DNA of 64,000 nucleotides from Burhinus oedicnemus (Eukaryota; Chordata; Aves; Charadriiformes; Burhinidae), in NCBI GenBank assembly GCA_008921705.1, contig VFFE01007601.1:1764963-1828962 (forward strand), in the 5' to 3' direction. Position numbers and translations under genes: made by a program. The notes under the pieces were generated by a model, which was not told the DNA's origin, made no database searches, and saw nothing but the letters and a program-made list of their open reading frames with translations. Below are positions 1 to 12,600 of the stretch, in pieces; the first letter of the stretch is position 1, and each line of letters begins with the position of its first letter.

Positions 1-804
1 GCAATTAAGTTTGCTTTCCTGTGGATTTTCAGGTCTGTTATATCAATGGTCATAACTTTTTTTTTTTTTAAAAGAACTATTTTAGACTGGTCAAAAATGG
101 TTCCTGATCTGCTTTAGTTGAGCCTAGATCTTTCACAAAGAAAAATGTATAAGAATTCAGCCTAATCCTTTTGGGGAAGAGATATCTTATATCCTTTTTT
201 ACTTCATGTGGAATTTGTTTCATAGAGATGATTATCATGTTAACTGCCATTGCGTATCTCCGTGGTGATCTCTGAGAAATATGGTTGGAGTGCAAATGTG
301 TATTTATACGGAAAGGGTGTCTTTCAGTATCAAAACCAGGTGAAGCTGCATTGAATTCCATAGAGTCACACTAACTCACCCTGGCTTTGTGTCCGTCTTT
401 ACTTTTCATCTTGAGCAGTGATATTGAGAGATATATATATAGTTCTTGTTCCCTAAACTCTGTGAAGACTAGTAGTGTAACGATGTTGTATGACATATTA
501 ATATTACATAATTTGGAGATGATGACTTTGGAAATACTAACTTCATTGTAATGTAGATTTTTGCAGAAGATTTTTATGGAAACAGATTAATTATATTTAG
601 TTCCTGGCATGGATCGTGATGATTCTAGGTATGAGTGAATTTACATTAATTCAGTGCAATGAAAGAACTTACTTGTGGAGTTACTGTATGATCATTCTGT
701 GTTGACATGTCATAATAAAATAAAATATTCCTTTATGGAATTTCTATTCATCATTGAGTTGACTCCTCAGACCCTGTCTTGCCTTGACTGTTGCTTTTGT
801 TGCA
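1..804. other. Non-coding, nothing recognised
   Basis: This is AT-rich sequence with no ORF of plausible protein character and no recognisable repeat. The one longer open frame (77-361, minus) has no domain-like features and a composition expected by chance. The CR1 fragment begins just downstream. Confidence 0.6.
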
Positions 805-814
805 TAAAGATCTT

Positions 815-1357
815 CTCTACATAGCACTGGTGAGGCTGCATCTGGAGTGCTTTTTTCAGGTCTGGGCTCCCCAGTACAAGAACGACATTGACGTACTGGA
901 GTGAGTCCAGCAAAGGGCTATGAAGAGAGTTAAGGGACTGGAGCATCTTTCATGTGAGGAGAGGCTGAGGAAGCTGACAAGCTGACATTGTTCAATGTGG
1001 AGAAGAGAAGGCTCAGGAGGAGCTTATTAATGTGTTTAAATAGCTGATGGGATGGAATGAAGAAGAAGAAGAGGGAGCCAGACTCTTCTTAGTAGTGCCC
1101 AGTGGCAGGACAAGAGGCAATGGGAGCAAATTAAAACCTGTGAAATTCCATCAGAATACAAGAAAAGAATTTTTTACTGTGGGAATGGTCAAACACTGAA
1201 ATAGGTAGCCCAAACCAATTGTGGAGTCTTGATCTGTGAAGATATTAAAAAGCCAGGTGAGCATGATCCTGGCTGTAGGTGAGCCTGCTTGAGCAGAGTA
1301 TTGGACTAGATGATCTCAGGAGGTCCCTTCCCACCTCAGCCATTCTGTGATTCTGTG
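815..1357 (+). mobile_element. CR1 LINE, 5'-truncated, plus strand
   Basis: This is a 5'-truncated chicken-repeat-1 non-LTR retrotransposon. Frame 1 from 815 reads the C-terminal ORF2 block LYIALVRLHLE, then VWAPQYKNDIDVLE, a TGA at 902-904, and VQQRAMKRVKGLEHLS. The usual residue at 902-904 is arginine, so this is probably CGA to TGA decay. A second stop follows at 983-985, beside a local duplication of AAGCTGACA, and a further ORF2-like block FNVEKRRLRR follows in another frame. The 3' end carries the diagnostic GGACTAGATGATCTC segment and finishes with two tandem ATTCTGTG octamers at 1342-1357, typical of avian CR1. No target-site duplication is seen, as expected for CR1. It cannot move on its own. 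The 5' boundary is approximate (about 805-815). Confidence 0.93.
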
Positions 1358-1375
1358 AGGAGGAGGAGGTGGAGG
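1358..1375. repeat. AGG-rich microsatellite at the CR1 3' end
   Basis: Four AGG triplets followed by TGGAGG directly abut the second CR1 octamer. This is a short simple repeat seeded at the retrotransposon junction. Confidence 0.75.
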
Positions 1376-3990
1376 TGACAACCCTTAGGTATCTATTCGA
1401 CTTTATGTGGTGTCTTCACAATTACGGATATGTATGTTGCTTATTGTAATGAAGCTGGATGATTTTTCACCTCTGGAATAAGTCACATTTGGGTCTTTCT
1501 TATTACCTTAATCAGCAAAAAATACATATACTATTTTAACCTGCCCCTGTGATCATCTAAGGATTAATCTGACATCACATAACTAATTTAATTCAATTTC
1601 ACATTACCATTCCTGAAACTTACCATGATAAATTGGAAGCTTTTTTCCTGTTTGCATCTCTAAATTGATAAGCCCTTTCATCTTATGTACAGTTGTTCAT
1701 ACAAGCTGAGATCTGTTGGAAGGTCTGACTTCCTTCTTTCAGCAGTGCCATTGATTCATTGGCTTTAGTGGTATCTGAACAGGATGCCACTTATGTCACC
1801 ATCTCTAAGACACAATCCAACACGGACTGTCAGGCCTTCATAGGTTGTTGGCTATCAGTTGTTGATACTGAGGATGCCTCAATCTATGCAGAAGACTCCT
1901 GAAGAGCTAAGCAAAGGCTTTTGTATCTGGTACCCAGTTCCATAGTACTCAAGGCCTACTGTAAAAAGAAGAATGTTATTCTAAATATTCAAAGGGGTAT
2001 GTTACAAATTTAACAGACATTTGAGTAGCTGATTGGTAGACCAGTAATTCATCAGAGCATTTGCATTTTAATTGCCTGAGTTGTATGGCACAAACACGCA
2101 TGAGCAAAAGCTCTCAGGACATACAGGGTAACCACGGGCTGTTTGAACCTTGGAGGTCTCCAGGTACCAGATAGGGGAAGTTTTCATGACGGCTGGTAAC
2201 ACCGCAAAGTGCACTTACCTGCTTTTTTTAAATCAAAATATTGCTTTAAAAAATATTTCTTATTGTTACTTTTCTGGTTTTTATGTTATCATCTGCTTTG
2301 CTGGTAAGGAACAGACAGGCAAGTTTACAGCCTGGTTAGCAGGCATTTTCAAGACCACTCATTACTTACGACGCTGGAGCTCAGTATTCTTAATTTCAGA
2401 TCATTTAGTCTGACCATATAGCCTCAGAATATGAGAAAGATTTTTAAAAATGTATGAAAATTGCTGGTTTCAGTTGAAAGGATAGTCTGTTGAATTAATC
2501 CTGATTAATCACAAAATTCTTCCTGTTCTGGATGGGGAGATTCCCTAATTCCTTTCCCCGTGCTCGTATTTCCACAACATCAAATTGAATTCTAGAACTT
2601 CCTTATTTTGCCTGCAGAGCGTAGCATAGTAAGGTATCCCCTTCTTTGTCAAGTCTTAGATATGTTTGCTCAGACAGAAGTATTTTGAATGAGGAATAGT
2701 TCAAAATGCTTCATTCATCTTCAGAGATAAAATTGGCATGCAAATGTAAAACACTGTCAAGGAGAAAGAAGAGGAAGCCTTGTTGTAGGGGACCATTGTA
2801 ATCTGCAGTTGAATTGCTTTCGTTAAGTTCTTCTCAACTGCCAGATACTTTCTAGGGAAAAAAAAAATCCTGGTGTTTATGTAGTACAGACTTCACCTTG
2901 TTTCATGACAGTGTAAGAGGGGAATCCAACCATTGAATCCTGTCCAGGTTTTCATGGCAAAACTACATTGCAGGTATTTCTATTTTTTTTCCCACCCCTC
3001 ATGAACCTTAGATATTTCTATAGCTTTCAGTACATGTAATTTGAGAACAAGTGTTAAGCTTGCCTCTATGAGTGATGATTATTGGATACTGTGCTGTGGC
3101 TCTGAATCTCTCTGAAATATCTGTGCTACTAGAAGAATTTGTTGTTTGTGGGTAATAGATCTCTTCTTTGCACTGAATCTTAAAATTTTGTCTTGGCTTC
3201 TGTTTTTATATTCCTTTTGTAATATGTAAACATGGTGTTTTAAAGAAAAGAAATCAAAAGAAGAAAAACTCTCTTGTTCCATTTACAGAAAATCCTTCTG
3301 AATCTCGACTTTAGGTTGCTTAAAACGTTTTTTCCAATCCTCCTTACTCTTTGGGAATCCTAGGAATAAGTAATTCTGAAACAGTTAAAGGAGAAATACC
3401 TCTGAGCAAGAGACACAATAGTGTATTTCCCACCCTTGTGTGACATGAATAATTCTCGGTACAAAGGGTTCCAAGCAAATTTCAGTGGCTTCCACCTGTT
3501 GTAATGAACTACAGTCAAACCTCCCTTTCTGGACTGAGCCATAAATATGTCATGTAAAGTAGTGGTAGCCTAGCTGACAAGCAGATGGTCAGACCCGCCT
3601 CAAAGTGTTGTCAGCCTTCTAGGTGGAAAGCAAATGAGAATCTCATTAGACAAAGAGGTGTGTTTACTTCTTTATGAAATAATAGTAGTTGTCGTCTTAT
3701 CTGGATGCAGAATTGAGTGAAAGTACAGTGAAAGGATCAGTGAAAGCATGTTAAGAAATGTTTATGGGGGGCTCCTGAAGACAGGAGTCTTCAGGTTCAG
3801 TGCCTGTAGTGTGAATAAGGAACTATTTTAAAACAACTCCAGTAGGTGTCTTGCCAGATGTGAGTAATGGAATTTGAGGTACTAGCATATTGTCCACAGC
3901 AGCATGCCACAGATTTGGATTCCTGACTCCTTTATTAATGGAACAACCTGAACCTCAAGCACCTGCCCTGAAGGACCTTCTCGCTCCTTA
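1376..3990. other. Non-coding, nothing recognised
   Basis: This stretch separates the two CR1 copies. I see no repeat family, RNA gene or coding exon. The open frames at 2150-2413 (+), 3079-3282 (-) and 3360-3542 (-) show no protein-like composition or motif. Confidence 0.5.
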
Positions 3991-5060
3991 TTTCATAGAA
4001 TCGTTATGCTTGGAAGAGACCTTTAAGGTCATCAAGTCCAACCATCAACCTAACATTGCCAAGTTACTACTAAACCATGTCCCTCAGCACTACATCTACA
4101 CATCTTTTAAATACCTTCAGGGATGGCGATTCCACCACTTCCCTGGACAGCCTCTTCCAATGCTTGACAACCCTTTCAGTGAAGAAATTTTTCCTAATAT
4201 CCAAACTAAACCTCTCCTGGCACAACTTGAGGCCATTTTGTTTTGTCCTATCACTTGTTACTTGGAACAAGAGACCGACCCCCATCTCTCTACAGCCTCC
4301 TTTCAGGTAGTTATAGAGAGCGATAAGGTCTCCCTCAGCCTCCTCTTCTCTGAACTAAACAACCCCAGTTCCCTCAGCTGCTCCTCATAAGACTTGCTCT
4401 CTAGACCCCTCACCAGCTTTGTTGCCCTTCTCTGGACACGCTCCAGCACCTCAGTGTCCCTCTTGTAGTGAGGAGCCCAAAACTGAACACAGTATTTGAG
4501 GTGGGGCCTCAAGTGCCAAGTGCAGGGGGATAATCACTTCCCTAGTCCTGGTTGCTACACTATTCCTGATACAGGCCAGGATGCTGTTGGCCTTCTTGGC
4601 CACCTGGGCACACTGCTGGCTCATCTTCAGCCAGCTGTCAACCAACACCCCCAGGTCCTTTTCTGCTGGGCGTCTTTCCAGTCACTCTCCCCTAAGCCTG
4701 TAGTGCTGCATGGGGTTGTTGTGACCCAAGTGCAGGACGTGCCACTTGGCCTTGTTGAACCTCATAGCATTGGCCTCGGCCCATCAATCCAGCCTGTCCA
4801 GATGACTCTGTAGGGCCTTCCTACCCTCAAGCAGATCAACATTCCTGCCCAACTTGGTGTCATCTGCAAACTTACTGAGGGTGCACTCGATCCCCTTGTC
4901 CAGGTCGTTGATAAAGATATTAAAGAGAACCGGCCCCAGTACCGAGCCCTGGGGAGCACCACTTGTGACCGGATAAATCCGCCAACTGGATTTAACTCCA
5001 TTTGCCAAAACTCTTTGGGCCCGGCCTTCCAGCCAGTTTTTTACCCAGTGAAGGTTGTTG
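3991..5060 (-). mobile_element. CR1 LINE, 5'-truncated, minus strand
   Basis: This is a second and longer CR1 copy in the opposite orientation to the first. On the plus strand its 3' end reads CATAGAATCG at 3994-4003, the complement of the terminal CR1 octamer ATTCTATG. The next bases, TTGGAAGAGACCTTTAAGG, are the complement of the standard CR1 3' UTR. The short 3' UTR (about 3991-4069) is followed by ORF2 remnants from 4070 to about 5051. The 5' truncation lies in the reverse-transcriptase domain near 5050-5060, where similarity ends abruptly in AT-rich flanking DNA. Its 3' UTR and octamer form differ from the 815-1357 copy, which suggests a different CR1 subfamily. Confidence 0.95.
4070..5051 (-). 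pseudogene. CR1 ORF2 C-terminal remnant (reverse transcriptase)
   Basis: This is the last roughly 325 codons of the CR1 ORF2 reverse transcriptase. Read on the minus strand from 5051, it shows [12 protein letters not shown], then the conserved [11 protein letters not shown] block, then the catalytic palm motif FADD at about 4859-4870. The reading frame then meets TGA at 4784-4786 (after HLDRLD, before WAEANAMRF) and TGA at 4682-4684 (after RLRGE, before [12 protein letters not shown]). A loss of about two bases near 4512 shifts the frame to [16 protein letters not shown] loss of about one base near 4331-4335 returns it to the first frame for [13 protein letters not shown] and [11 protein letters not shown], ending VVLRDMV and a stop at 4070. 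Both TGA codons fit simple transitions (CGA or TGG to TGA). The endonuclease and the N-terminal RT region are absent, so it is non-functional. The plus-strand open frame 3890-4390 is only its antisense shadow. Confidence 0.93.
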
Positions 5061-5061
5061 T

Positions 5062-6639
5062 GCTGTTGAGGTGTCATAAATGAGATGCACACCAGAGCAG
5101 GCATAAAATATGTGAAATCATAAAAACTAAAATACGTGTATCCACTAAACTGGTTCCATTCCAGTTGCAAGAGCTGGAGGTTGGCTTTTGGGTAGACAAT
5201 ATAGTTAATGTTGCTCTGATCAAACTAAAAAGTATTTGCTCAGCTTAGAAAAAATTTAAAGGCTCCAATATCCAATGTTAATTTAACAAAGTAAAAAAAC
5301 CCTGATGTTTGTACATGTAAGGCTACATTAGACTAGTGGAAAGGGTGTTGCTTCTTTTGTGTTGTAATTCTGTATACTTAGTAATTTGCTTTCATTAGTT
5401 AATATCACTTAGACCTTCACACCCCTGTTCTGTCTTCAGGTGCATGCATATTCCAATTATATTTGTGCCCCAAATAACTAAGAGTATGGAAATGGTAACC
5501 AAGTTTTGAAAATCAAGACCTTGCTTCTAGTGCCCCTTGCTTTAAATAAAAAAGTCTATTCCTGTTCCAGATATTTACACTTAATATCCACCTATTTCAT
5601 CTCTAATGAATTATTCATGCATGTATATGTGAATACTGTATATAAGACATTTCATTAGAGAAAGAGGGCTTCTGAGTTCTGGAGCATATACCAATATCTC
5701 CTCCTCAGGTGTTTCTTTGATATGCCAGAACATCTTTCTACTGAAATCTTAATCCAAAGTTTCTACAGTGAAATGAGTTTTTATGCAGTTTCCAATCACC
5801 ATCAGAGAGAGCTTTTTCATGATCCCTGTTTCTTCTGCTAGCAACGGTATTTCATGTTTCATATATAATTTTTTTCTTTGCTGGCTGATTTCTATTAAAA
5901 TCTGTTTATTGTTTCAGAAATTCATTTTGAAGTGGCATATTGCATTCCTACATCTCTAAGCCCTCTGCCCTTTTCCGTAGTCCGGGCTTTAAAGTGGGGA
6001 GGAGGAAAAAATAGGGGGAGATTTTTGTTTCTGAGGGTGTCAGGCCTCGGGAGTATCCCAGCTGCGTGGTCATGGCAGGGAATCATGTTCAGGTAGTGCT
6101 GCTGCCTTGTAACAAGCAGTCAGAAGCAGCATCAAGAGGGAATGGAGAGACCAAACTACTCAGTTTCCATTCCCGAGTATTTTACGGTGCAGTTGTTGAT
6201 ACCAGTAAAGTGCTTTTTACACCTTCAGTTTGAATATTGCTTGCTGGTTCGTTGCTTGTCCGGTCACCGAGCTGTTCCCTCCAGCATCGTATCTGTCATC
6301 TCTCTCTCTCCTGGCCCTCCCATCCTCCTTCCCTCCCTCTCACCAGCCTTCCCAGCCCTGACCTTCCTAATTCTCACTCCGGATTTGTCTTTAGTACTTT
6401 GTCTCTATCCAGATACTCCTGCACATATTTTTTCAAGTTCTGGCACCATCCCCATTTTCCTTAGCTCTGTGTTTCCTCTTAAAGATTTGACTCAACAGCG
6501 GTATGGGCCTTGCATGTTTGTGGTCATGAGAAGTTTACCCAGTAACCCACCTAACCTTGTCTAGTGGTGTTCAAAGTCTGTTCCCTCTGCTCAGTGGCCC
6601 TCTGCATTTGTGTGTGTTGTCTTAAATGCAGGATATAGA
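5062..6639. other. Non-coding; pyrimidine-rich patch
   Basis: No gene is recognised. A C/T-rich patch at about 6290-6480 leaves overlapping open frames on the plus strand (6142-6564 and 6237-6464) that translate to low-complexity Ser/Pro/Leu-rich sequence. That is what a pyrimidine tract yields and is not evidence for a protein. Confidence 0.5.
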
Positions 6640-6653
6640 TTTTTTTTTTTTTT
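6640..6653. repeat. T14 homopolymer
   Basis: A run of 14 T followed by AAAC. It is a simple repeat. Confidence 0.85.
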
Positions 6654-9600
6654 AAACTATATTTGAGTATCTTCAAATACATAAAGTGCTTACCATAAAG
6701 TAAGGAAATGGTGAATTTTCATTATTTAATTACCGTCCTCTAACTGTTTCAGAGTACAAAAAAAAATACTTTTCAAACTACTTTTTTTGAAGAGATGAGA
6801 AAAACTTACTTTGGACAGTTTTTCACAGTCTATGCAGTATTGTAAGACCACTTCTGTTAAAAGCTTATCTTTTGGGTACTCAGCACCTTTCAACTGGAAT
6901 TCCAATAAAATGAATGCTTATCTTTCACCTCAGTAAGTTTGGGATTATACCATTAATGCAGCAAATAAGGAATGTCAAATCTGTTCGGTAGTACAGATTT
7001 GCTAAGGTATAGTAGGAAAAAGAGCGATCCAAATTTCGCCATTTTGTCCCCTGTTCTGGATGTAGTCCCAGGTTATCTTAATGTTCACTAATGTACAGGA
7101 ATTCATTGTTGTGCCACATATAATGGGACAACTTAACTTCAGTCTTGTTAGGAACTGGCATCCAGTTGAAGTAAGTTTGTTTAGGACTGATTTTTGGATG
7201 AGCAAAACATTGCAATAACTTCTTAATGATACTTTATAATATGTAATAGAAACATAGTTTTCAGATTGTGGATTTTTATTCCATGATAGAATTATGGAAA
7301 CATTTTGTTTCAGATATCAGAAACTTTATGCTTAAGTACTTCCCATGTGCAATCTGGACAAATAATCGTATAGGCTGAAATATGTATATATTTCCACAGA
7401 TACCTTGCATGTGTCATAGAACACCTGTGAATAATATTAACATCTGAATTATAAACTGAACTTAGAAGATAACTTTTAAAACATTGTTTTACAAGCACTG
7501 TATTGGACCACCTCTACTGTGTAGACTGTTCTACAGGAAATTACCTTGTATTGAATCACTGAAAACAGAATTTCAGTGTAATCTTCTTTGGTGCTGACCC
7601 TTTTTCTTTAAGGTATTTACTGGCATAAAATGTTGTTTATTGATGAAGGTATTCATTGTAGCTTATTGCTAAGTCCACAGCAAAGCTTTTGAAGACGTGT
7701 TGTTTTGATAAAAATGTGAAGATTTCAAGTCGAGCTGTGTGCTTATTTTTCAGTCTGAAGTTACACTACCTGCTTCCTTCAATTTTGAAATTATTTAGCC
7801 TCAGGGAGGTTTCCCCCCTGTAATAACATTTTGGAGTTTGTTGTCCGGTTCGGAGCAGGTAAGGCAAATAAAGAGAAGAAAGTTAAAAATAAAAAGATAA
7901 ATAAATGGTAGCTTTTGTTTATAGCAGTCCGAGTAAACTCTACAAACTACCTTGGTTTGGCAAAGGGATAATGGAAAACGCCACCAGTTTCTTTCCTCCA
8001 TATGTATATATTCTCTTTCCTCCTTTGCACAGCACTCCTAGCCTCCATGCTTAGGTGTCACTGAGAGATGTCAGAATTGTATCTAACATACTCTGGTTGT
8101 CTTTTAAAGTCCAGACAACCCGTTGTGATAGGTGGACAAAGTACGTGAAGTCATGCCTGTAGCAAGGAGATGTTCACCTTGTGTTGGCCAGAGAAACTCT
8201 CTTGATCAGGTTTCATATTCTCCCTGAGAAAAATGAGTTGTAGAGAACTTGTCCAAAAAGTTTCAGATAGTTGGGAACTGCTGGTTCATCTTTAATGGGT
8301 TAAATTCAAATCCTGATATATTGTCCCTAGACACTCCTCCCTTTTGCCCATGATTTCTTCTCTTCCTCCTGTGGTATGCCACAACCACTTCTTTTGAACT
8401 TTCACCAAGTGAAATGAATTGATTCCAAGTGATAGTGGCCTGGCAATGACTGTCAACCTGTTACAGCCTTTAAAAGAGCACAGCTGAATAGAATTACAAG
8501 TCCACCTTTTGACCTTCAAATATATTAATGCCTGGCTAATTTAACGGCTTCATTTGGTGATTGCATTGTCCACAGAACGTAAGTTGTATATTTCATAAAA
8601 AAACCAGGCTTTGGTGAGTTATTATTTTGGGTGCCTAAGTAAACAACATGATTTTCAATAGTTTTTTCAACAGATTTTTCTAGGCACAGCTGAATTTGCA
8701 CAGCATGAGGTCTTGGTGGGCAAAGACTCTTTGTATACAACTCACATCAAGAAGAAAAGTTGACGAGCTTAAACTTGACAAAATAAAATACACCCTAGGG
8801 TTTTTTTTTTATTTTTTGTTTGAAGCCTTCTACCTCTACTTCCTGTCAGGCCAACAGTGTTTTCCTCCAATTGCGCTAAAGAACAAAGTTTATCATTAAA
8901 AAATTTATTTGTATTGAACATGCTTTTCCAGGTAAAGTCAATATCAAAAGGGTTTTCATGGTAGATCATCTTTCAGGTGCAGTATTTTGCCCTTTTACAA
9001 CTTAGGACTGAAGAGTTATAGTTACACAAATACCTTTTATTTTTCTGGTAGAAGTATGGGGGGAGAAAAGCTCAAACTTTTGTCCTGAAGTGAGACGTAG
9101 AAGCAGATGATTGAAAAACACTGTTCTCACCCTGGTATGGACTGATTGAAGAGGAGTTTATCTAGATATTGTTTCTTCATCTAGTTTAATTCATATCGTA
9201 GTATTTTATGCTAATGATTTTACTATCCTGCTTATAAAATATATTTTCTCCTTAATTTCTGGCATTTGTACTCCAAAAAATTATCAAAATGTTGCATATG
9301 CAAACATGCAATTTGGTGAGTACTGAACTTTATGGAAACTTAGTTCCATTGCAGTTGAAATACCTGCTTGTGTAATGTGTGTCAGGTGAGAACGTAACCT
9401 CTGATTTATGCAAGTAATACTGGTCATCCAAGTCCCTTTTTTAAATCAAAACTTTGTTTTTCAGTTATTTTTTGTGTTATATTTCACTATATTTTAGTGT
9501 CTCGCTTTTGAACAATGAAGCTTATCCTGGCCTGATAGCCTGTAGTATGAATTTTACTTGATTACTAAGTAGTTGTATACAATGTAAAATCGAAATTAAT

Positions 9601-12600
9601 GCCATTCATATAGAAAGAGTCAGGAGTTGAAGGTAAGAAGCTCTCTACTGTCTAGCTTGATTTTATGTCAGAGCGAGTTCAACTGCTGATCTGCAGTACC
9701 AGTCGTCTTTCTGAACTAGCAGAATAATTTTCTTTGAGTTGTTACAGCCTTGTTTTGAGAAACTACTGCTACTTATTTGCTACCAGCTGTTGTAAGGAAC
9801 TGTAGACCCACAAAATTGTTGCTCATGGCTTTTAAAACCACAATTTCACAATTTTATATCAGTCTGTTGTAGGCCATTTACACACATCTGTCCATTCTTG
9901 TTTCTCTACATCTTTTCTTGGCTCAAGAGTACGTTTTTGTTTTCTTTGTAATAAATTACCTAGTTCAATGCACGGTCCTTCTACAGATTATGTGATTTTT
10001 GTGTTCCTTCCGTATTTTTGCCAACTCTTCCCTTACTCCTAATTTCCAACGTCAGCTGTATGTCACCTTGTGGGTGTTTTTCTGCCATTTGCTAATATTT
10101 AATTCATATTACTTCACTGGCTCCAAAAATGTAAGTGTGAAGTTTTACATGAATTTTTATACTCTTGGCCTAATCATCACAATTGTAATAAATGCTCATG
10201 GTTGTAAACATGCCCAGTTATTGGCAGAGCATGAATATTTACATATTGAATTGCAGTTGTGTGTGTGTACATGTGTTCATGTGCTTTCTGGGGAAGAGAG
10301 TTTGTCAGTTTTGCTTAGTACATTTCCAGAAAGCTTTGCAAGATAAGAACTTGTTTCCATGAGTGAGGTCAAGCTCAGCGTAATGAAGTCTGCATCTAGA
10401 TATCATGAGTAGCTAATTGTTGTGGTTTGCATTTTTGTGAAATAAATCGCACAATTTACATTCCTTATCTTGCAAAGATAAACATTGGCACAAAGGTAGT
10501 GTCTTACATCCGCTTGGATGGTCTCTACTATGATGAACTTTTCCATATTCTGTGGCCTCTGTTACTCTATAAATGTGGAGATTTTGGAGAGTGTTCATGT
10601 ATTTGGGGATTTGGTTCCTGTTTAGTTGTCTTGCAGGATCTAGACAGACAACATGCAAAACAGTTAGATGAAGAGGATTCTTCAGTCCTTGCTTTCTTCA
10701 TTTTTCACATAGATGCAATAATTCTATGTTTTTATTACATGTGTTTTGAAAGTATTAATCTGATTTTTATAATTGAGCATTGATGACATTTTTTTGAGTT
10801 ATTTTATTCAGCTACTAAGCAACAAAATAATGTTTTCAAACTTCTTTTTCCAAGAAAGTTGCTTCAAATTCAAAATTAAAAAAAAATAAATCACATAACA
10901 AATAAGACGAATACTCCTTAAGCTACACAGCCCTTAAAGAAATATGTGGAGGTATGGCATATCCTCCTGACTGCCCAGAAAGGACAAAACTGAGTTTGAA
11001 ATGTTATCCTTTGTGGAAATTGCCATGTTTTGCAATGCTGTGCAAACAAAGTGTTTCATTAAGAAAATAATTTAAACTGGTGGTTCAAAATAAGATTGCA
11101 GTTATTTAATTGCAGGTTTTTAATTCTAAATTAAATTAAATATGTATTTCTGTATGTTTGTAAAGAGCAATGCTTACTATTTTACTTAATTTTCCTCTTA
11201 GATACAGTTATTTACATAATCATATTTCTTAAAACATTTTAAAAACTTAGACCATTCATAACAAACAAGATCTTTTATTCATCTGTAATGTTCTGCATAA
11301 CACACTTGCGCCATTATATATACATTTTGTCTGGGAACTACTATGTTCTGGTAGCAGATGAATGTTTGAATATTTGCCTTTTAAATTTATGAAATTTGAA
11401 GCAAAATTTTGATACGGGCAGGTAAAATATTGAATTAACACTGGAAATAGTTTTATATTGTCTCCTGTTGTGTTGAATCTTTGCTTGCTCAAATGCTCAA
11501 AGAAAGGTACTGTTGCCAAAAACCAGCTGACCCATGTTTTCACTCATATCTACAACGCGGGTCTGGAGTCTGAGTATTAACAGTTCTGTACAATTTGTGG
11601 ACTACCGGTGTTTCTGTTACAGCTTATTCACACATACAGTAACATTTTCTGCTTTGCATAATGATAAAAAGTTCTTGAATTGTAAAGTTCTGCAATTGTG
11701 CTGAGCATTATTAAAGTTTTGTAGTATCCTTGTTAGCCATTTTAAATGTTTGCCAGGAATCCACACACTATACCTTGTTTGTGCTGTAAGTTTAATAGTA
11801 TCTCTTCATACAAATACAATTCTTTAGAAATCTAATAAGTAACTGCCATATTTTGAGATGTGACGTTATTGACCATTTGTTATAATGGAGTATCTGGGTG
11901 CAAAAATACCTGTATCAGCTTGGCATTTCTGGAAGTTTTTTCCTCCCCAGTCATTTTTCAGGAGTACTCTAGAGCTTCATTGATATTTGCCCGTGTAAAT
12001 TATCAGGAGACTAATTTTTCTTTAGACTTGGTGAATGCTTGAGTAACAAACTGTAAATCAGAAGAAAACTTAGCGTGATTTTACAAGGGCCAGATGCAGA
12101 GTTCATTGAAGGCAGTAGGAAAGTTTCTCTTGATTTTGCTGGAGATCACCTTGGAAAGAATGAGGCATAAGAAAAATCAGAAAGTCCACAACTATTATTT
12201 TGCTCCTTCTTTTCTTATGGCCTTTAATTTAATTTGGTAAAATATGTTAATGTCCACTTGATAGTGGGTAACCTCTAAAATGGATTCGTTTTTGGTGTTG
12301 GGAAATAACATCACGAATGACCATTCTGTACTTGAGAGACATTAAGTTCAGAACTGAAGAAGTTCATGAAGCCAGTACTTCTAGATTAATATAAGGTTTT
12401 CGAGTGCTTGAAAACTGTTTGAAAATGATCCAAGTAGACTCTGTTCTTAACTTGTAGTGTTTTGGGGTGTTTATATCGTGTCAAATACAGTGCTTTGTTA
12501 TCTCCAAAGATTAAATTTGCCCATTTTGCCTATGTAATATTTATATATGGACAGGAAATAGAAGTCAGTATCCAGATTTGTTGACCCCTGAGATATAATA

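Noticed and set aside
3890..4390. The longest open frame in the window (166 codons, plus strand)
   Set aside because: It lies entirely across the CR1 3' end and ORF2 remnant in antisense, where the minus strand gives a clear ORF2 translation. It is a shadow.
6142..6564. 140-codon plus-strand frame rich in Ser/Pro/Leu
   Set aside because: Produced by a pyrimidine tract; the neighbouring frame gives an equally biased translation.
9999..10783. Consecutive 115- and 118-codon plus-strand frames resembling membrane proteins
   Set aside because: Their hydrophobic look comes from T-rich codons. No topology pattern, start context or family resemblance is visible.
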